Below, one piece after another: positions 34,691 through 47,265 of a stretch of DNA of 64,000 nucleotides. A model generated the notes under the pieces. The model was not told the origin of the DNA. It saw nothing but the letters and a program-made list of their open reading frames with translations, and searched no databases. Position 1 is the first letter of the stretch, and each line of letters starts with the position of its first letter. This DNA comes from Rostratula benghalensis (lineage: Eukaryota > Chordata > Aves > Charadriiformes > Rostratulidae). The DNA is taken from assembly GCA_013399305.1 (NCBI GenBank), contig VXAI01000166.1:644460-708459 (forward strand), in the 5' to 3' direction. Position numbers and translations under genes: made by a program.

Positions 34691-36389
34691 TCCATGCAGA
34701 TGCCATGCGTTTGTACAGCACCTTGCCCATCAGAGCCCCTTTCTTTCTTCCCTAAGGACAAACAGTAATTGGTACCTATAGCTAGTTTCATAATGACTGT
34801 ATTTCAAAACACATGGGTTTCTGCCACATACATATTTCCAAACTATAACTTCAATTAAAAAAAAAAAAAATGTGTTTACTAATTTCTTCACTAAATTAGA
34901 CCGTCTGTTAGGAGCAACTGTTTATTTTTCAATGCCACATTCGCAAAATCAATTCAAACAGCTTTCACTGATAGTGGGAAGAAAGATCACTACTGCTTTA
35001 CAGATAAGGACTTCTTCATTTTCATATGTTCTCATGTGCTGTAAAAAGGAAAAACAAAATATAAAGCATGTATCTATCCTCCTTCTTAGAAACAAACAAA
35101 CAAAACAAAAAAAAAGCAAGACCCAAAATTTCATCTTTTAATATCTTTTTGCCTTAACCTAAGTTTATTTGAAAATTCTAAGACTGTGATTCCAAATTAA
35201 TTTGACTGTTGTCTCATGTGAGGTTTATCATAAAAAAATTAAGAGAAAACCAGTTCATTCCTTATATTTTCACATATATATTTCAACTACTATTTAGATT
35301 TGTCTTATATATGCAGATGACACTGTCATCAGAATTGGTCACTTCACAAGTTACTGACTAAAATGTTATCTCCTTTGTTCAGGTCTGTTAATGCTGTATT
35401 TGCTTTCTTTCCAGCCTCACTTCATGAGCATGCAGAGGCAAACACCCTAACTGAAGCAAAACTGTTTCAAAATACTGAAGAGAAGTCATATCGCTAATGG
35501 AAAAACGTAATGGCCATGATACTTTCCCCTCACACATATTATTAGTAGTTTCTATTTAGTTCAGCACTTCATTATTAAACCGACACCAAAGCCCCACTGA
35601 GCAGTAACAAAATTTAACCAGTGCTACATTTGTAGTCTCAGATATACCCTTATGCCTGGCAGCAAAGGATGTGATTCACTTCAATCCTCATCTTTTAGAG
35701 TGCTGTACTGCATATCAATGTATAACCGATGAATTAAAAATATGAGACCCCACCTCTGCTTCAGTGTAAATCTGACTTAGGGGAATTAAATCCCATCAGG
35801 TTTCAAAACTGACACACCACACACATTTTCTAATGAATGCAATTTGACACAGTGATCCACCATCCCTGGATGAAGAACAATAAACAAATAGTGTATCAGC
35901 TACACAATCATTTCCCAGATATTACGTTGGTTTACATGTATTTAGCTACCACCTTACTACATCATGTAGAAAATGTTACAAATGGTCTCCTTTTTTAAAT
36001 TAATATTGATAAAATTGATATTTTAAGTTTTGGGTCCTATATATATTATCAGGTCAGCTTTCATTAAGAAGAGAATTCTATTTTTCTTATCTTAAAGGAT
36101 ACAAAGGATTCCCTATAAAGCAGTATCTCATGCAATATTAAGTACACTAGCAGCCTGAGAAATTATAAGGAAAAGATTTGTCCACTAAGCCAATAAGGAT
36201 CTGTTGACAGATAGTGTTGAGAAGACCAAAACATGTAAGGCTTTTTTTATACATTAAAATTCAGAGGTAAATCACAACCAAACAGCAATTTTAGATAATA
36301 CTAAGAAGCACAAACACGGAAAAAAAAGGTAAGAGAGTACGTAAATACTTTCAACTCAAGCTAAGAAACACAAAACCCTGAGGGAGACT
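34691..36389. other. intergenic DNA between two ancient CR1 copies
   Basis: About 1.7 kb of AT-rich DNA. There is an A-run at about 34857-34870 and a (CAAA)n tract at about 35090-35115. A weak resemblance to an old amniote interspersed repeat (CAGTGTAAATCTGACTTAG near 35761) was seen, but it is too slight to call. No gene was recognised. Confidence 0.55.
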
Positions 36390-37725
36390 GGCCAAATCCC
36401 AGAGACCCCTGGCAAATGCTTATCTGTGGAAATCTATGGAGGATTAATAACATACCAGAAAACTGCAGAAGAGTGAAAATGGTGATTATTCTTACAAAGG
36501 AGCAAAAAAACACAGCGGCTGGGAATTTGCAGGCCTGACAGCATACTTCATTTATCAAAACAAACTGACACATATAATTAAACAATTTATTTGTAAGTAC
36601 TGAAAAGAAAAGAGCTCCATGAGTGGCAGTCAGTATGAATCTATGCTAAGGGTAAATAATGTCAAACTATTCCAGTTTCAATCTATGTTACGGTATCAGA
36701 ACTTGTGGCTATGCAGAAGAGAATATATCACATGGTTTTACTTTAGCAAAGCTTTTCAAATTTTCTTATGATCACACCAACCAATCATGTCCTAATTAAA
36801 ATGTAATAGGTAAAGTACAAAAACTGGTAGGAAAAGGGACTACTTATCAACATTTAATGTAAATGGAAGGTAGAACTCTGCCAGGGATTTCCACAGGATT
36901 TTTACTATGACCATATGATGAGGAACAGGTAGGCAGCAGTCAGAGAAGGGGAAGAATGAGGTCATTAATTGATGAATGACATGAAGATAAGAAGGGGCAA
37001 CCCAAATGTTGGAGGGCAGACTGTAAAGAAGAGGATGCTATTCCATAAGGAAAAGTGCAAAGTGCTATGAGTACATAGCTTTACAAATACCAATCAGGGA
37101 ACTACGGGCTTGACAAATGGATGCAATAACGTGGACAGACTGAGTCAGCAGGTCATCTCCTGAAGAAGTGAATGTCACAATGGCATATATAGCCAGCATA
37201 TTATCTGTTGGGCTCAGATGGGAAGTGTTATTTCCAGCCTGCTCAGACAGAGCTCAATGTCTAATCTTGGGGCACTGCATTCAGGAAAGAAGAAGAGCTG
37301 TTGGAACTGGATGAAAGTTGGGTGAAAACCAGTACATAACTTGGACTGCTTAGTCTGCAGATGAGAGTGAAGAAGAAGGTAGAATACCAAATAAGAGGAT
37401 GTTGTGGAAATGAAAGGAAATCTGTTCTCAAGATGTTTGATGAATAGAAGTAATGGGGGATTATATTTCCCCGTGAAAATAAAATAATTAAGAAAATTAA
37501 TAAAATTGTCATGTTTGGAATAGTAGAAGTCAAGAATGCGTTGCATGGAGAGACTACAGTGTGTTCATCATTGCAGATGTCTAAGAATAAGCAGAAAAAC
37601 ATCTGTGAAGACCTTCATAAATATGGGCTGCCTGGCCTTAAAATGGGAAAGAAATTACAGATTTCTATAAATCTGTAATCTGGGATCTGTCAAGATCCCA
37701 TTTAGCCCTATGTTTCTATGTCATT
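36390..37725 (+). mobile_element. ancient CR1 LINE, reverse-transcriptase region to 3' end
   Basis: Collinear with the ancient amniote CR1 consensus over about 1.3 kb. ATAATTAAACAATTTATTTG followed by TAAGTACTGAAAAGAAAAGA and GGCAGTCAGTATGAATCTAT lie near 36575-36645, and TTTACTTTAGCAAAGCTTTT (remnant of RT motif A, DFSKAF) near 36738. AAAAGTGCAAAGTGCTATGA lies near 37051, GGACTGCTTAGTCTGCAGAT near 37343, and the 3' end AGATCCCATTTAGCCCTATG with TTTCTATG at 37693-37720. Frames are destroyed throughout. A central part near 36.85-37.0 kb aligns poorly and may hold deletions or unrelated sequence. Confidence 0.82.
37654..37700. repeat. two adjacent perfect hairpins
   Basis: ATTACAGATTT (37654-37664) pairs with AAATCTGTAAT (37669-37679) across a four-base loop. 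After a single C, TGGGATCT (37681-37688) pairs with AGATCCCA (37693-37700) across a four-base loop. The second overlaps the CR1 3'-end motif. Confidence 0.9.
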
Positions 37726-40700
37726 CAACATTGAAACAAAAAACATAAAGGCAAGACAAGAACTCAAAACTTCCAGTTCTATAAATCTCCAGTAAGGAGT
37801 GATATAATTCACTTGGTTACACTAAGAGTTAGTCATCTCATATAGTGCATGTCTAGAAGGTAGGTTCTACAAGGAAAGAAAAAGGAGAACAAAAAACAGT
37901 AGGACATTTCTCTGTAGGACAGTGATATTTTTCTCTTATAATGGTAATGGACCACAAAAAGCCTACAGAAGAAAAAACCCTGTACATCAGCCTCCCAGAC
38001 TCCTGGTGACTTGGCTTGACTACCCTCTGAATATGCCCTACCACAATTCTCCTCCAGATCTTTCTTCTACTGAGATAGGTCTGGCTTGCCTCAAGTCCAT
38101 TGGCATGTTTCAGTGGCTGGCTGTAAGCTGGAAGGGGGCTTGCTAAAGGGGCAACCTAAAGCTTCTATGTGACCAGTGAGCTAAAGGGCCTGAAAGCCTG
38201 CAGAAGGTATTGGCAATATTCTTCAGCCACCTTTTAGGAGAAATACAGCTGGAAAAGGTGTTTGAAGGCATCTTTCTGCCCAGAAATGAATTATTCAGCA
38301 ATGGGGGTACTACTGGATTTATGAAGTCTTCACACCAAGAACAGTGCCCTGATCAGGGAGCAAGCCTCCACTCAGACCACAAGCAGAAGCAGCAACAGTT
38401 TCCAATTTCTTCAGCAAACTAACTTGGGGAAAAGGAAAAAATAGAAGAAGGGGGGGGTAAGGGGGTGAGGAGGGGTGTGTGTGCAGAGAAAGAAACTCAG
38501 CAAGAAAAACAAAGCAGGAAAGCAGTCCTGAAAGACAGGACAGGAGATACAAGGGGAGAGCAAGATAGACAGGAACCATGACCCAAGGGAGGTAAGACAG
38601 CAAGGTAAGGCAAAGTGGAAAGTCAATGGGAAGACAAACAATGTGTTTTTACTAAAGCTGTTAATTCACTTTTCACGTCTCCCACTCAAGTCATCCATCA
38701 CAACATAAACTAAATAGAGCTCAGAGCGCAGCTGCCTGCCTGCCACTGTAAATGAACCTTCTGTATATGCAGCACTGCTCTGGTGAGCTGGCGTCCTAAG
38801 AGGAAAAAACCTCAGCTGCAAAAATAAACAAATCAGGTACCACAACCCTCCTCCCTACATTTTTTTCCCCAAAGAATCTGTGCTACTAAGTTTTAACCCC
38901 TTCTTGCTTGTTAACTAAGCTCAGTATTTTTTTTTCTTTGCTTAAAACACACGCAAACAGTATCATTCTGAAGCACTTAAATGATTATTTTGTTTTATTG
39001 AGTGGCACAGAGCTTTACTGAGCCCCAAATCTGGGCTCATGTAAAACTTTTCATCCGTATCAGAGAGGACATGAGGCCACCCAGCTCCCAATGTCAGATC
39101 TGCTGAACAAATTACCATGAATCTAAGATGCTCTTGGTCTCAGAAAAAAACATGTTTTTCAGTATCCCCCGCACTATTCTTGGGACACTTTGCAGTTGTG
39201 GTTTCCTATCTTTTTCTGCAACCCTTGCTTTAGTGATAAATCAGGGAATTTTCTGTGGTGTGTGTGGCACCGGGAGACGTGGACAAAAAAAGTTTGATGC
39301 AACTGAAAAAAAAAAGCCTCTGCAACTGAACATCCATTTTGCCACTGCCCATTCTCATGGTATATAGGTATTGATGGTCAGATGGTCCTGTCCAGCCTTG
39401 CATTTCTAATTTTTAATGGGCGAGAAGTCACCATTTCATTGTTCCAAGGCAGAAAATATTTTTTTTTTACTTCATCTGACAGTGCTTTCACATGCACACA
39501 CACACAAAAATAAAAAGAAAAAAAGGAGGAAGAAGTCATCTCACATTGCTACGTCATCTTAGATTATTAGAGACATTATGCACTGTTTGGCAGTTCACAG
39601 ATTCATGTGATCAGGCACTGAATCTATCAGGGGGGTCTCAGTTTTATGTTTGTGGCTAGAAGAGGTGCTAAACCTTTATGCATTGCAGCATGACTGGGCA
39701 GTCTGAAAAGGAAGAAGCATGACAGCTTCCTACATGTTTAATAGAACAACAAAACAGCAGGCAAACTCTAAGAAAAATATGGCAACACTTCTACTTAGGA
39801 CATGAAGCTTGAGAAGGTGCTTCCTATAATCTTCATGAGCAAGACAGCAACCAGTGTTCCAGATAAGAGATTATTGACTAAAAGCAAGCACAGACATTGT
39901 TTGAGTAGGCAACTACCATTCAGGATGTGATGAATAAACTTTGTTTTATGACTTAAATCATATCCAAGCTAGATACTTTTAAATAAGAAAGGGTGGATCA
40001 CATCTAGCTCCTATTTTGTACAAACTGGGCGTGTTGTGTAATTTTCTTTTTTGATTTAAAATTATTTAAACTCTAGGGTAGCTTTTAGGGATGTTTAGAC
40101 AACAGCCTGAATAAAATTTAACAAATGTTGAACCAAAATTAATTGCAGACCTTTTGTGAGAACAGGCTAAATCAGTGTATAAATGTCTACTGTAAGGTTT
40201 GTCAATGTTGCAGTAAAAAGATATGGAAACTGCAACATACAGTTAAAAGAAGAAACAAAACCACAGAGGAAGAGTAAAATAAGGCTTTTGTTAGCTGTGA
40301 GTTTGGCTCAGACTGCCCTAGCAACTCTATTTTATGACACAAGTTAATCACTTAGTTCCAAATGTGAATGTCATCATTAGCAGTATGGTGGGCACCATTG
40401 CAGATCTAGGTAGTGAGATGCAAATGTAAATTCTGAAGAAACGTGTAGATTAGCAAAAGCAATACAGACCGACTTCCCATACAGAGTATTTGTGGTGTCC
40501 CTCCTTTAGCCCAGGAAACGTTATAGAACGGGTCAACTGCAAATTTTCTTCATTTGTATGAGGCCATACAGCCAGATATTTCAGAGGGTGCTGTACAAAT
40601 CTCTACTTTAGAGACTTACATAAAGTTTTGAACTTGCAGTTCTATGGAAAATAAAAACGAAGACAAGAGAAGACCTGGTAAGATCAAAATGGCTACATTT

Positions 40701-40796
40701 CTGTAAGTTAGATATTTTTTAAAGGATGAAATCCTGACTCCTGTCATGTCAGGGTTAAAACAGATAGCATGGTATCTAATGACACCTGTAATTACA
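37726..40796. other. intergenic DNA
   Basis: About 3 kb without a recognised gene. It contains the G-rich tract at 38450-38475 and a short (CA)n at about 39494-39507. A very weak CR1 3'-end-like phrase (GATGGTCCTGTCCAGCC) near 39381 is too short to call. Confidence 0.55.
38450..38475 (+). repeat. G-rich tract with G-quadruplex pattern
   Basis: G8-TAA-G5-TGAGGA-G4. Counting two G3 runs inside the G8 gives four runs of at least three G with loops of seven or fewer bases, which is the usual quadruplex pattern. It lies in intergenic DNA with no gene start nearby. Confidence 0.6.
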
Positions 40797-42215
40797 GAAA
40801 CACAGAATGCTATCAGGTTGGAAGGAACTTCTGGATATCATCTAGTCCAACCCCCTTGCCAAAGCAGATCCTCCTAGACCAGGTTTCACAGGAACTTGTC
40901 CAGGTGGGTTTTGAATGTCTCCAGAGATGAAGACTCCACCACCTCTCTGGACAGCCTGTTCCAGTGCTCTGCCCACCCTCAAAGCGAAGAAGTTCCTCCT
41001 CATGTTTAAATGAAACTTCTTATGTTCAAGTTTGTGTCCATTTCCTCTTGTCCTCTCACTGGGCACCACTGAAAAAAGACTGTCCCCTCCCTCTTGACAC
41101 CTACCCTTTAAGTAGTTATAGACATTGATCGGATGACCTCTCATCCTTCTTCTCCAGACTAAAAAGACCCAAGTCCCTCAGCTTTTCCTCTTAAGAGAGA
41201 TGCTCCATGCCTCTAATCATTTTGGTGGTCCTCTGCTGTACCCTCTCCAGCAATTCCTTGTCCTTCTTGAACTGGGAATCCCAGAACTGGACACAGTGCA
41301 CCAGATGGTGTCTCACCAGGGCAGAGTAGAAGGGGAGGATAACCTCCCTCAACCTGCTGGCCACACTTTTCTTGATGCACCCCAGGATGCCATTGGCCTT
41401 CTTGGCTACAGGGGAACATTGCTGGCTCATGGTCAACCTGTTGTTCACCAGGACTCTCAAGTTGTTTTCCTCAGAGCTGCTCTCCAGCAGGTCAGCCCCC
41501 AACCTGTACTGGTGCAGGGGGCTATTCCTCCCCAGGTGCAGGACCCTACACTTGCCTTCATTGAATTTCATCAGGTTCCTCTCTGCCCAACTCTCCAGCG
41601 TGTCCAGGTCTTGCTGGATGGTGGCACAGCCTTCTGGTGTGTCAGCCACCCCTCCCAGTTTTGTATCATCAGCAAACTTGCTGAAGGTACATTCCATCCC
41701 TTCATCCAGGTCATTGATGAAAATATTGAAGAGGACTGGACCCAGTACTGACCCCTGGAAGACCCCACTTGTTACAGACCTCCAACTAAATTTTATGCCA
41801 CTGATGACGACCCTTTGAGCTCTGTCTTTCAGCCAGTTTTCAATCCACTTCACTGTCCATTCATCTAACCCACACTTCCTAACCTTACCTATGACGATGC
41901 TGTGGAATAGTGTGTCAAAAGCCTTGCTGAAGTCAAGGTAGACAATATCCACCACCCTCCCCTCATCGATCCATCCAGTCATGCCTTTGTAGAAGGCTAT
42001 CAGGTAGTCAGACACAATTTCCCCTTGGTGAATCCATGTTGACTACTTCTGATAGCTTTCTTTTCCTCCATATGCTTTGAGATGATGTCCAGAATGAGCT
42101 GTTCTGTCATCTTTCCAGAGATGGAAGTGAGGCTGATTGGCCTGTAGTTTCCCATGTCCTTCTTCTTGCTCTTTTGAAGACTGAGATGACAATTTAGTTA
42201 GTTTCTTACCTCTGA
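40797..42215 (-). mobile_element. CR1 LINE, 5'-truncated, with most of the reverse-transcriptase region
   Basis: A minus-strand element. Its 3' end lies at about 40797 (CAGAATGCTATCAGGTTGGA on the + strand) and its 5' end fades out near 42215. A 274-codon open stretch (42015 down to 41191) carries RT motif A ([12 protein letters not shown]), motif B region ([16 protein letters not shown], where most CR1 copies have PQG), and the catalytic [11 protein letters not shown]. It continues through the thumb-like region ([11 protein letters not shown]) to a stop after GMEHLS. Upstream in shifted frames are remnants of the preceding RT segment, such as KGKKEDPGNYRP-like coding near 42150. The final coding part and 3' UTR run from 41190 to 40797. 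Lack of the endonuclease half and the frame breaks make it inactive. Confidence 0.95.
41191..42015 (-). pseudogene. CR1 reverse-transcriptase open remnant (274 codons)
   Basis: The longest open frame in the window. It is an internal piece of the CR1 ORF2 polyprotein (endonuclease plus reverse transcriptase, normally around 900 residues). The two catalytic aspartates of the FADD box and the motif A aspartate (LDFSKAF) are both present, but the fingers region and the whole endonuclease domain are absent or out of frame. The apparent Met start is a chance internal codon. The Pro-to-Phe change just before QGS is at a strongly conserved position. It is a relic of a mobile element, not a host gene. 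Confidence 0.93.
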
Positions 42216-44286
42216 GAATCCTGGAATGGGTTGTTAACAAAGGACATATTGGTTCCCAATTAACTTGCAAACTCCAGTAACTTTCCTGAGGCTAACCTTA
42301 GCATTGGGCCTTTCCATTCCTGTTATGTCACACAGCTTGCTTTGGCCAGTCTCCGTTCCATGGGCTTAATCAGAAATGGGCTTTTCCTGCTGTGTTTTTG
42401 TTTGTTTTGCTTTTCCTGCTGGTGCTTAGAGTATCTTTGCAACTGCTTGCTTTATGGATTAAAAAATCACCTGCAGGTGGGCTGAAGTAATTGCATTCTG
42501 CTGAATGTTTGTTAAAGCAGTAATTGCTTTCACTTCCCAAAATACACAGTTCACACATCATGTACTGTATAAAAATCTGTTAAAATAAGAATGAAGTACA
42601 GTCATAAATCTTTACATGCATGGAAAGCCTTGCTTAGTCTTTAGTTCAACTCCACAAGGTATTTGTATATACAAATAACTTGTTATTGCAAGGACTTTTA
42701 TCACTGAATAATTGTAGGCACCTTAAATATCCTTCATCAGTATTTCACAAATAGATGTAGCATTTGGGATTCTCGAGAAGCTGCATTTATACAAATGCTT
42801 CATTCATCTAATTAAATATTGACCTTAGGCAGGAACCAGAAACCAAGACATGAACTTGCCATGTGAAGGGAAAACTCTCAGCATTTTTCTCAGTGAGATC
42901 TTACCACGTTGTTCTTCCTAATACACAGACTGAAGAACTTCAGGAGTGAACATCTCTTTCTGTGTGTTGGTGCAAACCCTTCTGATTGATGAAACCTGGC
43001 CAGAGCTCTGCAGTGCCTGCACTCTATTTCCCTTCCTGCATCTCAAATAGCCTCCTTTTTTTTCCTGCAGCCTGATGCCCTCCCTGTCAGAGATGTTATC
43101 TGCCTTGTAGAAGAATGCCAGATGCTTTGAGTGCATGTAGTCCTATACTCCCACAAAATCCTACACTGATTAGAGTAAATATGTCATGTTGTACAGTCTG
43201 TGCAATCAGGAGCTCGACGCATTACAACGGCCAGGTACTTAGCGGTGGCTGCTACATTCCCCTTGTCTGACTCTGCCCCTCTTAAACCTGGGTGATGTGG
43301 GTTTCTGTGTCTAGTTCCTTTGTTCAATCAGTGGCAATGTAATTGACAATGCCTATGTTTGGACAATATAGCAGGGTCATTGTGATACCATACTGTACCA
43401 CGACTGACTGAGCTTACTCACATGGGGGATATCACATAGTAAGCAAAGAACAGCGTGACTGAGCAGGACTTCGCCGAAAAGCCATGTACGTGTGGACATA
43501 TGTTTTCTAATTAGGAAATTAGCCTATTCTTGGGAATCTCTTCTCATGCTTTGCAAATACAGCAAAAGTCTTGAGCCCATAGTAGCATATTGCTGTATCA
43601 CCAAGTGAGAAGCTAGGAGTGGAAAAACGACACACGCCTACATCATGTGTTCCTACATTTTGGAAAGCTGAGGTGAACTGTATCTTCCTCCTCCCATCTC
43701 CATAACAAGAGGGAAACAAGCATTTGCAGTAGAGTCTTTTGGAGCTAGTATTTGTGCCCAGAAAGGACACCATCAGTTCTGCAAATCCCAGGTTTGTTCT
43801 TCAGCTGCCAGCTCTGGTTTAGGAACTTCTTCCTCAAGAAGAAGGGGACAAAAAAAATCAGTACTACTTTTGCCCTGTATGACTGCATTTCTTTCACTAG
43901 CTTGCCTGTTACTAAAACTCCAATCTTAAATAAATATAATATACAATATAATAGTTTTACCTAGAAATATATTTTCCAGATCGTATAGAACACTGGAGTG
44001 CTTAGGGGACAATACGACCAGTAATGTAGAAAGATCCCTCTTAGAAAATGGAGGAAGAAAGACACATAGTTACTGAGTGCCAAGAATTTCTATGTGTCTT
44101 TTAGCTAAAAAGTGCTTTAGACTCATAAGAGTTTTTGAACAGATAGAAACATGTCAGCTCTTGGCTTACACAGCAATTTCCTCCCCCAGAGAACTGCTCA
44201 CGTGGTGTTTATGTGTGTGTGGCAGCAGGTACAAAGGTAGTTACAGTTTAAGGAAGTTATGAGAAGTGATGAATACAGTGATGAGA

Positions 44287-44304
44287 ATATATATATATAT
44301 ATAT
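44287..44304. repeat. (AT)n dinucleotide repeat
   Basis: About nine AT units in an AT-rich surrounding. An ordinary microsatellite. Confidence 0.9.
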
Positions 44305-47214
44305 CATATAAGCTAAATGGCATATTCAGAAACCGCTCAAACAAGGCATATCCCGTAAATGCAACTCCACTGTCTATTAGAAATAGTGAAGTCTCAATCA
44401 AGTGATTTTAAGTGGTTTAGAAACTGATAGTTATAGATGTCTGAAACAACTGGGTTCACTGTACAGTCCTCAAAACATGGTGTGGTTACAGTCAGGAAAT
44501 ACCTGCAATTTGCATTACAAAACACCCAGTCTCAACTCAGGGTGAGCTGTAAAGGGAAAGGAGAACATTTATGTCAAAGGAGGAAAAATCAAGCTTTCGC
44601 CTTCTGCTGTTTCAGGCATTACTGTGTTATTTACAGAGTCCTTGTATCTGGATATCACAAAGAAGTTGCCATACACTTTTTGCTACTGAGGGGTCTTTCT
44701 CTAGAGAAGGATTTACCCACCAGCTGCTGGAGAGGGCTGGGTATTATGCTCTGGACCCGCTTGCTGTTCCACACATGCTGGGGAGGAACCATCCCCTAAA
44801 CTTCCTTGTGGTCCAGCCAGCTCCCCAGCTCATCTGGAGCTGCCATTCACAACATCCTTGATTGCAGCTGGCTTCCCAAGTGCCTTGAAAATTACTCAAA
44901 ATTAAATTAAACTGTAAAGCTTGGATAAAACATTATGATTTGATTTGCCAAATTAGTCTTTCTAATGAGCCAATTAAGTTCCTTGCTAGCACGAATGCTT
45001 GAACAGCCAAGAATTGCTGTTTCCCAAAATAGGCTTAGGAAAAATTGGAACCTCTCTGGGTTTTTGGAAGTGAACACAGCAGACGGGGCATTACCATCAT
45101 TATTCTAAAGGCGCAGTCTGTACATAGGCAGCTAACCAAGGCATTTTCTCCCAGATGAAATACCAATGTTCGGTTTGGAATCAGTTTCACCATGTGCTTG
45201 TACATGCAGATCATGCATCGATGCCAAGGCATATCATAAATTCATCTCTGTGTGCTATTAGAAGAGCAGAGTATAATTTTACATAAAAGGTGTCTACATC
45301 TGGTACTGTTCATATGCTCTTTCCCCTTTCCCCATGCAAAATAAAAATAGCAACATAGGAAAAAGTTGGGAAGCTTTCAAGAATTGCTGTGAATTACACG
45401 AGAAGGAAAGTTTCAGTCAGTCTGGAGATTTGCCATGGACATTTGCACACCAATTCCAGCGAATTTGTACTGGTGGCATAGCAATTTGCCAACAGGTTGT
45501 ACACAGCAGTTGAGAGCCTGCTTTGCTTTTAGGAACAGACCACAGGCCCCCTTTATACCTCATGTGGACAAAACCTCCCAGGGACAACCTGGAGATGCCC
45601 TCTGAGGGATGTTAAGAGCCCTCTGCTCCCCAGAATTCCTTGTAAAGGAGAAACCACTTTAGGACACACAGAGCTGAGACCTGGAGGGAATTTGCTGAAG
45701 TCATCTATCCCTCTCCCAGTGGAGGGCAACACTTGCCAAACAACTGTCTCCGTACAACTGAAAGGAGCACCAGACTGACCACAGCTAACTCCCTGAAGAG
45801 AAGGAGGAAATTTTTAATACCTGTTTCTTGATAATTTGTAAAAATTGTCCTCTCTCTGGGAGAATGTAAAGGGAAATAATTATGAACAAGACAAAAATAA
45901 ACAGTCACTCTCCCAGATATATATATATATTCATGTGCAGAGATACCTGGAAAGTATTAACTGTGCTTTAGCCAAAATATTAATCCATACTTTCTATTGC
46001 ATTTACAAAAGGAGGACTCTTCCCTGCCTTTAAATAAAATGTATTGCTTCCGCCTGTATTTCTTTTAAATTACTAGTGTTTTTCTGAAGCCCGCTGATGT
46101 GAGAACAGCATTCCAGATCTGGACTCATCAGTGACAAAAAACAGGAAATCTCTCAAACCAATACTAAAACAAACCAAATACATATCAGTATTTACCCCAG
46201 AACACTATATTCTTCTATTTAGTTCTAAAATTCTCATTTCTTCAACTAACTTTAGTTCATGAGGTCATGCAGCTTAAATAATTTGACTAAATTTTCAATT
46301 AATGTTTCCTGATATCATAAATGTTTACCCTGAATGCAAATGCTCCTTATGCCTTCCCTGGCACACTGGTGTAACTATCCAGTGGGGTTTGTTGGAATTC
46401 CCTGAGCACTTTTTCACTTTGAGAAATTTTATGGACTGTCCCACAGTAAAGTACTTAAAACCAAAAACAAACAACACCCCCCCCAACCCCTCAACCTGGA
46501 AAGCTCATGTTCCAATACTTCTTAATGGAAATAAGGTTACTATAAAATTTATTTTTTAAGTTTGTTTTTTGCACTAGCAAATATGATACTGCAAAAACAA
46601 AATGTGAGGTGCATCCTATTATAGTGCTATTTTCTTCAGCTGAGTGTGACCAATATCAAAATATGCCCCAAGAAGCCTTATGTTCCTTTGAACTTTCTGG
46701 TTTTGAAATCAGCCAGAAAAAGATACTTCCTTAAAAACATTTTGAAGCACCACAGAACTTAGCACTGGCCTGTCACAAAACCAAACAGCAACGTTTTCTC
46801 CTATTTCTGACGTGTGCCTAAGAACAACTTTACTTTTCCTAACCAATGATTTTACAGGTGCCCATTCTCACCCTGTCCTAGCGTGGGGTCCAGGTGGTCC
46901 ATTCCAGCAGCTGAGTTTTGCAGGGGTGCGAGCTTAGTAGAGTCCATCCATTCCCGTAGTTCGCTGTCAGCAGTAAAAACACCAAAAAAGGGTGCGTGGT
47001 GGTTTTTTTTTTGGTGGTGGGGAGGGAATATCCTTAGCATAATAATATACGCAACCTGTATTCCTTTTTTTTTGTTCTGCTGAATGGCAGTATGTAATGC
47101 TGATGACAGCACAGCTTTTCAGACACCTGCACTTGACCTGTGCAGTCATAAAAAATGGCCTATCATCACTATTTTTATCTGTATTCAGGGACAGATTTCA
47201 GCTAAAATATACTT

Positions 47215-47265
47215 GCATAGCCTCATTGACTTCAAGGACCTATGCTTAAAGGCATGTACTAGGAA
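47215..47265. mobile_element. possible ancient amniote interspersed repeat fragment
   Basis: The phrases CTCATTGACTTCAAGGACCT and ATGCTTAAAGGCATGTACTA resemble a widespread old amniote repeat in which a CATTGACTTCAATGGGACTA phrase is followed by TGCTTAAAG. Only about 50 bp match by eye and no class is assigned. Confidence 0.35.

Noticed and set aside
40842..41144. 100-codon minus frame as a separate gene
   Set aside because: It is the last coding part of the CR1 element read in one frame.
41200..41818. 183- and 148-codon plus-strand frames opposite the CR1 reverse transcriptase
   Set aside because: Antisense shadows of the CR1 coding sequence.
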